Below, one piece after another: positions 58,346 to 64,000 of a stretch of DNA of 64,000 nucleotides. The position numbers and the translations under genes were made by a program. The DNA comes from Sweltsa coloradensis (taxonomy: Eukaryota; Arthropoda; Insecta; Plecoptera; Chloroperlidae): NCBI GenBank assembly GCA_024449915.1, contig JAMZAV010001715.1, positions 62,001-126,000 on the forward strand. The letters run 5' to 3'. The stretch's first letter is position 1. Every line of letters starts with the position of its first letter. The notes beneath the pieces are model-generated. The model was not told the DNA's origin. It was given only the letters and a program-made list of their open reading frames with translations, and did no database searches.

Positions 58346-58792
58346 TTATTTTTTGCAGATTCGGTGGTCATAGTGTGAGGGCGACAGTACTGCTATCTCT
58401 TGGTAACCGCCAATTCTAGCGTATGTTCAGCGTTATGGCGCAGCTGTGCGCTGGGTATTTACCCACACTATTTGCTCAAAGGTATGGGCTAACACTTGGG
58501 GTTGCACACACTTCGTTGTATGAATTTAGAATACTACCTAATACCTATATTGTTTCTTTGTCAAGAAGGTAATTATACCTAGATTAGTTATATTTACACA
58601 TATGCTTGTTACCGACAGAGCAATGCTATGACGTAACAAATAGTTGCTCTGATAATAACAATGCTTCGTATGTGTAGAAAGTGAAGGTCGTGCTCAGAGC
58701 GTGTCTAGTAATTAGAAGAATTATCTAACACCCGAGTCTAATAAGCCTTCTCTAAACAAGGAATACACTATAACAAACATTGCAGAAACTCA

Positions 58793-59054
58793 ACTCGCAC
58801 TCGCCCAGCCTCTCGTAATGATGATCCATGTTTATATTAAACAAGCAGAACCTTATACAAAAAAAATAAATCTAAAAAGAGGGTTCGCCCTCGGCGGCAT
58901 GGCATTATCTCGGCACAGTACTCACACTCGCCTAGCATCTCGTAATCTATGGTAATCCATGTTTATGGTCTATTAAACAAGCAGAACCTTGTACAAACTA
59001 AATAAATCCAAAGAGGGTTCGCCCTCGGCGTCATGGCATTATCTCGGCACAGTA
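58793..59054 (+). repeat. Tandem duplication of about 130 bp
   Basis: Two units sharing CTC(G/A)CACTCGCC(C/T)AGC, TCTCGTAAT, AACAAGCAGAACCTT, GAGGGTTCGCCCTCGGCG and CATGGCATTATCTCGGCACA. The GAGGGTTCGCCCTC core is itself a hairpin. No coding frame is maintained across the units. Confidence 0.8.
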
Positions 59055-59224
59055 TGTATATTGTTGGGGAGGGTCAGCCGTCAGCACGGGGCATGAGAGT
59101 CGCTCTCAGACAGTGGTCACAGTGCCTATATCCATACGACCATCACAGGGCTCATTATCAGGGGTATCGTTGGGGGAAGATGCAGGTCAACTCTGCTCAG
59201 GGGCCAACTCGCAACAACCGTCCT

Positions 59225-59278
59225 ATGTGGCTCATAGCTACTGAGGGACGTAGGTTCACATTCCGCTCGTAATACATT
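59225..59278 (+). repeat. SINE-like fragment
   Basis: GTGGCTCATAGCTACTGAGG followed by a decayed B box (GTAGGTTCACATTCCG). Similar in build to 50928 and 63096. A fragment only. Confidence 0.35.
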
Positions 59279-59997
59279 TTGTTAATTATGTTTCATACTC
59301 ACCTATAACAATTGCATCGTCTATAATAGCACAAATTTCATGAATATAGACGTAAAGAAACAAACTCACTAATTCTCGCACTCACTATTGCAAGCTTTGT
59401 CGTAACAAATGTCCTGAATCGGACAATTCTGAATGGTGGATGATTCGAGCTTTGCTTACGAAAAATATCTCGAGTAAGGTGTATCTTGTCATTTGTGGAC
59501 ACTCGCGATTCAATGGTAGTACACACTATTGTAAGTCCCCCACCCCCCGAGAAGTTTCACATATATCTATATAGGGAATCCCGATCCCGGGGGGAAGAAA
59601 CTTCTAAAATATCTTGTCTGGGGAATCCCTCTCTGACCTTGATCTCTAGACTCGGACCTGCTACTGTTTACTGACGACGTGTGGGTCAGACTGTAGACGC
59701 ATAGGGAAACGTATTGTAGCGGAGGGGAGTTTTTCTGGTAAAAGATATACAACACAGTCATTCGTCCATGACGCGAGGTTTTATGATGTCATCACGTACG
59801 ATAAAGATCAAGACGTCCACCAGACTATACTTAGACAAAAAAATGGGGGTTCAATCCGTCGTCTTCTTAGGGTCGTGGTATAATAAGGAACCCAGATTTT
59901 TATAAGAAATTCATGCAGTCATGCAATTAACCGATCATACATTGGAGTAGGGGCATACCTATCTCTCGACAGAATATCTGTTCAAGTCATAACTTAC

Positions 59998-60165
59998 GTA
60001 GGCTACGTCAATTTCGGTGGCGGTCAAATTTCTGTTCGCTCTGCTGACTGACACCACAGGTGTTTGAAATTGTGAACAGTTGATGGAGACAGAATTTTGA
60101 AAATCTACGATTGTAGGGCTGTATGCTGTTGGCTTCTTGGCTGAGCGAATAGCTAATTTTGCCAA
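59998..60165 (-). CDS. Exon-like open stretch with consensus donor, unrecognised
   Basis: 56 open codons from a possible acceptor (ATTTGGCAG|TTGGCA) to a perfect donor (GCCTAC|GTAAGT), phase 0 at both ends. The translation has RSAKKPTAYSP, SINCSQFQTPVVSVS and NRNLTATEID, with sequons (NLT) and a cysteine as in extracellular proteins. The acceptor lacks a good pyrimidine tract. It is phase-compatible with 56770-57012. No family recognised. Confidence 0.22.
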
Positions 60166-60169
60166 CTGC

Positions 60170-60890
60170 CAAATGTGTCCTATTCCCATTATCATAATAT
60201 TGTATGATGTGTAGCAAAATTGTATTTTTCAATCCGCTATTTACTTCTTTATTAATCACCCATGATTGCAAAAATATCATTATTTTCAAGAAAATGTGCA
60301 ATTGAATTAAAATCAAACTAGGAGTGCAATATTCACCTTGTGACAACCAAAAAATCGTGAATTATAATTTTTGATCGCATATTTTAATACATTATCAAAA
60401 AGATCAGAAACAGCCCAGCTTACCTGCAAATGCAAATGTATTAGTTTGCAATGCATACTTTATCGATGGAGTCTGCATTCTCGCATAATTCCAATAACAA
60501 AGAAAGCTGTGCCAATGACCGTGATGATTGACGATAATGGCACAGTTGAAAGCTAAGATAATTATATGTTTTGTACTGCCTGCTTACTTATATCGAATTA
60601 TATATTATTATAGTTTTTACTCCCTTTGGTAGAACTACAGGAAAAAGAGCAGGGCGTGCAAACAATGGTATACTATTATGTTACCCGTTACATGGATAAT
60701 GATAACAGTCATAACACAGACAACCGTTGCTGCCATGTTATGCAAATAAATTATAAATGTGGTATAATACATTTTGTGAATTGCTTAGATTATCTGTGAA
60801 TTAATTGTTTACTTGTCTGTTTGTTTGAAACATATCGTGTTAAAACTCACGATATAAGCACGCATAAATACTATTATAAGCAAACCGACA
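60170..60890. other. No gene seen
   Basis: AT-rich non-coding sequence without recognisable repeats. Confidence 0.35.
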
Positions 60891-60892
60891 GT

Positions 60893-61122
60893 GTTGGCTC
60901 GGGCGCTAAGCGCTCGACTCTGATTCGGGAGGTCCCGGGTTCGAATCCCGTTGAGACCGGCAATCCTGACTGTAGGTTTTTTCCGAGGTTTTCCTCAGTC
61001 GTTAAGGCGAATGCAAGGGATTAAGTCCTCTTAAACAGCCCTCGGACATCCCTTCACAATTTCCTATCCGCACATACCTAGTTCACCTGAAGAGGGGCTA
61101 ATTGCACCCTATAACAGGTTTC
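60893..61122 (+). repeat. tRNA-derived SINE family 1, copy 3 (best preserved)
   Basis: Head GTTGGCTCGGGCGCTAAGCG, B box GGGTTCGAATCCCG, then CGGCAATCCTGACTG, GAATGCAAGGGATTAAGTCC, CTCGGACATCCCTTCACAAT and a CTTCCCACGA end. About 230 bp. It is the reference copy for 27985 and 47121. Confidence 0.85.
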
Positions 61123-61129
61123 CCACGAT

Positions 61130-64000
61130 AAAAATTTAAAAAAAAATTATTATGAGCAGACTTGCAATAAATAGTTATGGCGGAAACTTCCAAATTATTA
61201 ATAAACACTGAGGTAGGAAGCTTGAGCTTGTTGGAGTGTGGAGCTCACTCATTATGAGCAAGAGAGTACATACTGCTTGTATCGACGTGCACACTGCACA
61301 ATGAACGATTATCAGTTAATCTTCACATTAAAATCATTAAGGAATATTATGTATATTGGACAATTTGTAGCATTCTCTGTCCACTTGCCAATCTGTGGTA
61401 TACTGATGGTGACGGGGTCTGATCCGAATATCCCGTTTACTTATGGTGTTTGTGTTGTGAGCGTTATTTCAATTCAAACTGAATCTACGTTGTGACGTAT
61501 TTGAATATATTCATAATATATAACAATTGTGAAATTATTGAGGAGCCATTTTCAAACCGAAATAAAATTTTGTTTTTGAAATAATAAATAATAATAATAA
61601 AAAGAATGTGCTTGGGAAAAACATTATGTTAGTCTACTATTCGGATTTTTGGATCCAACTTGTTCGCTAAAATTATGCTTGGCGAATTGTGTGACACTTC
61701 CGGCCATTATCAAACTTTATTTATGAAATTAAATTGCTTAGATTAGACACAGTCGTCCTCACTCTACCGACTATAAAGGTAATCGGCTACCTAATGATTG
61801 ACCTGTCAAATCGCTAAATATTCAGGTTCTCCAACATCCGGGCCGGGAGATTGTTTGAGGCAAGTTTAATTACATGCCACCTCGAAGGGTTTGAACAAAT
61901 TCAGTTTTCTACAAGATTGATAGACGAAATAATGCAGGAGAATATTTCATCAGAATCGGTTGACAACAATTAATATTTATACATAAATTTGTCACCGTGA
62001 TGCAGTCATTGCATGAAGGAACAATTATTGTCAAAACTTGTTTTACACTAAAAATCGCCCACGTATTTAAGTGGCGAGATAACAAATACATATTATTTAA
62101 CCTTGGTTTGATTAAAGTAGGCGACTGTGACACTGATATGATGTATCCATCAATTACATATTTGTTTATACATTTTTGTCAATCACAAGCCGGTGTAGTA
62201 GCTGTAGTTGGGTATAGAATATAATTGAAGGCGTAAAACATAAAATTAATTTATATTCTAATCCTGGCTGGGCCATACGTGTGATCTGACTCTATCTTGT
62301 TTCATATACGTCATCATCTTGGTCAGTATCATTGGAAATAGTATGTTACATGCTGAGGCGAAATGTCACCATTCAGACGCAGCAATGAAGCTGCTTTCCT
62401 TGCGCGTTACAAGGTAAATAAATACCGATTGCTGACGGTCCTGAAATCAGTTTTATTTACGTTCAAAGAAGTATTTAGCAACAAAGTGACTCGGACTTGG
62501 ACTTGGAACCATATATGTACGCGGAAATGTTTGTCTACGTACAACTTCGTACCTAAGGGCCTTACATTCCGAAGACTGCGAGGAAATATAACTCATTGTA
62601 AGAATGTGTACGGTGAATATTAGCAACGCACACACTGTGACTCTGGGTAGACATGTCGCGATCAAGATTAATCTATTATGATGACAACTACTAAACACAT
62701 TTAATAAACTCGTAATTGAGGGGCTCAGAAGCAAAGTGGACCAACCCACACTTTTTAATATTGAGTTAGGTACAACACACACAATTTCTACAATTTCTGT
62801 ATATCCCACATTCAAAATATTGTGTGGCAACATGGACCAATATAACAACAATTTTGGACCAACCTATATACATTAACATGAATACATGGCATGCATTTGT
62901 TATGAGGCAAAATGGCCCAACAACTTTGATAGGGTATAAAACGGTTTAAGATGAACAAATCGAAACAGGAAGGGAAAAGTATGTGTTGGTCCACTTTCCT
63001 TCTGAGACCCTCAATTATGGTACCACGTCAATTTGAGATACGTTCTTTTTAGTACGGCGCAATATTTGAGAATGCAGACATTTATGTAACCGATAAAGGT
63101 GGCTCAAAGTCTTATGTGGGAGGTCGGGTTCGAAACCCACCACCAGCAATAATTCTCACTATATGATGTTTCTAGTATGGCTTCAGTCAAACGGCGATTG
63201 CTTGAAATAAGTCATTGTATACAACATATAGCCCTTGGGTCACTCCCATTCCCATCCAACTGTCCACATACTCTGCATAGTCTGCATGTATATATACCTC
63301 TCGAGGCAAGACATGGTCATTCTCCGGCACCTAGGCCGGATACAACCCCCACCACACATGACTATGACTCCGATTTTAATAGCCAATTATCACAAAATTG
63401 TTATGTTTTGTTCTTTAAACTTCTTTTTACTCCTTTCTTATTGCAAATTTGTCAAAAAAACACCTTCGGCGATGCCTATAAGGGCCCTGTCACCTCATGC
63501 AACTTTAACCGAAAATTATTATCACCTATTATTATCGGCATATCTTCATATAATATCACAGACAACTATCATTATAACCAATAATGTAATTTTAGATTTT
63601 ATTAATTTTTAGAAAATCATATTATCCTTTAAAAAATCTCGACGACCCCCCCCTCCTTTCCATGTATTAGGCCTACACAAACGTTTAAAAATATGAAAAA
63701 TCCAACGACTTTGCTTTTGAACTCGTCATACATTTCTACAATCAATGCCACAACCATGCATACAACGAATCTCTTTGGGCAACTATTATTCCATATTCAC
63801 CATCACATCAAAGAGCACAATAAACATAAAATGCCTAAACACATTTTATTGTGAAATTCTGTATTGTAACATAAGCTCGTATTTTATACATTTGTGTTTT
63901 TTTTTTTTTTTTTAACTGGACGTACCTAAAATGCTGCACGGTAATATGCTGCCATCAACCTCATACAAGTATTTTTTTTGCAGCTGTCGTTTTCAATTTC
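61130..64000. other. No gene; one SINE fragment
   Basis: Non-coding to the end of the window. At 63096-63150 there is a tRNA-like fragment (GGTGGCTCAAAGTCTTATG, GGTCGGGTTCGAAACCCACC). Poly-T at 63896-63914. Overlapping plus-strand frames at 63177-63612 have no domain or splice support. Confidence 0.35.

Noticed and set aside
63177..63612. Overlapping 125-135-codon plus-strand frames near the window end
   Set aside because: Low-complexity composition, no splice sites or domains, and two equally long overlapping frames.

Overview
The window looks like intron-rich, repeat-rich, AT-rich animal nuclear DNA. The one confidently identifiable host gene is an insect-type laccase (multicopper oxidase) on the minus strand, so the source is an insect. 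The laccase subtype (HCHIEFH rather than the HCHFLFH of the cuticle-tanning laccase-2/MCO2) and the dense load of tRNA-derived SINEs, LINE fragments and MITE-like elements would suit a large hemipteran genome. The species cannot be fixed from the sequence alone.

Laccase gene (31413 down to 2080, minus strand). I assembled 11 shared coding exons by matching splice sites and reading phase: a signal-peptide exon (31350-31413), an 11.1-kb first intron, a 160-residue Pro/Ser/Thr-rich spacer exon (19766-20247), and nine exons carrying the Cys-rich region and the three cupredoxin domains (19614 down to 10320). The shared part is 720 codons plus one base. The C-terminal copper-binding block (HCHxxxHxxxGM) is then supplied by one of three separate, homologous terminal exons lying in tandem at 7370-7698, 6426-6835 and 2080-2594. 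All three have an acceptor of the same phase, an identical first ten bases, every copper ligand and their own stop codon. They end very differently: one with a GPI-signal-like hydrophobic tail, one with a weaker hydrophobic tail, and one with a long polybasic hydrophilic tail. The predicted proteins are 829, 856 and 891 residues. The intron before the HPFHLHG exon appears to be a GC-AG intron. This three-way choice of terminal exon, giving one oxidase with three possible destinations, is the main discovery candidate.

Layout. 1-2040: AT-rich tandem satellite of about 390-bp units downstream of the gene. 2080-7698: alternative terminal exons separated by repeat-filled introns. 7700-20250: shared exons, with introns holding a 5'-truncated RTE-like LINE (about 12890-13860), nested MITE-like elements and several repeat families. 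20250-31350: intron 1, with a broken Jockey/CR1-like LINE (about 23200-26040), several copies of a 'GGATGAGCG' element and a MITE with long terminal inverted repeats. 31440-64000: upstream of the first coding exon. This half holds repeats (tRNA-derived SINEs, a 3-kb-spaced set of inverted-repeat elements, an 80-bp minisatellite, a 130-bp tandem duplication) and only three weak exon-like open stretches on the minus strand (59998-60165, 56770-57012, 52199-52392). The promoter of the laccase could not be located; there is a possible acceptor just upstream of the start codon, so non-coding 5' exons may lie further upstream.
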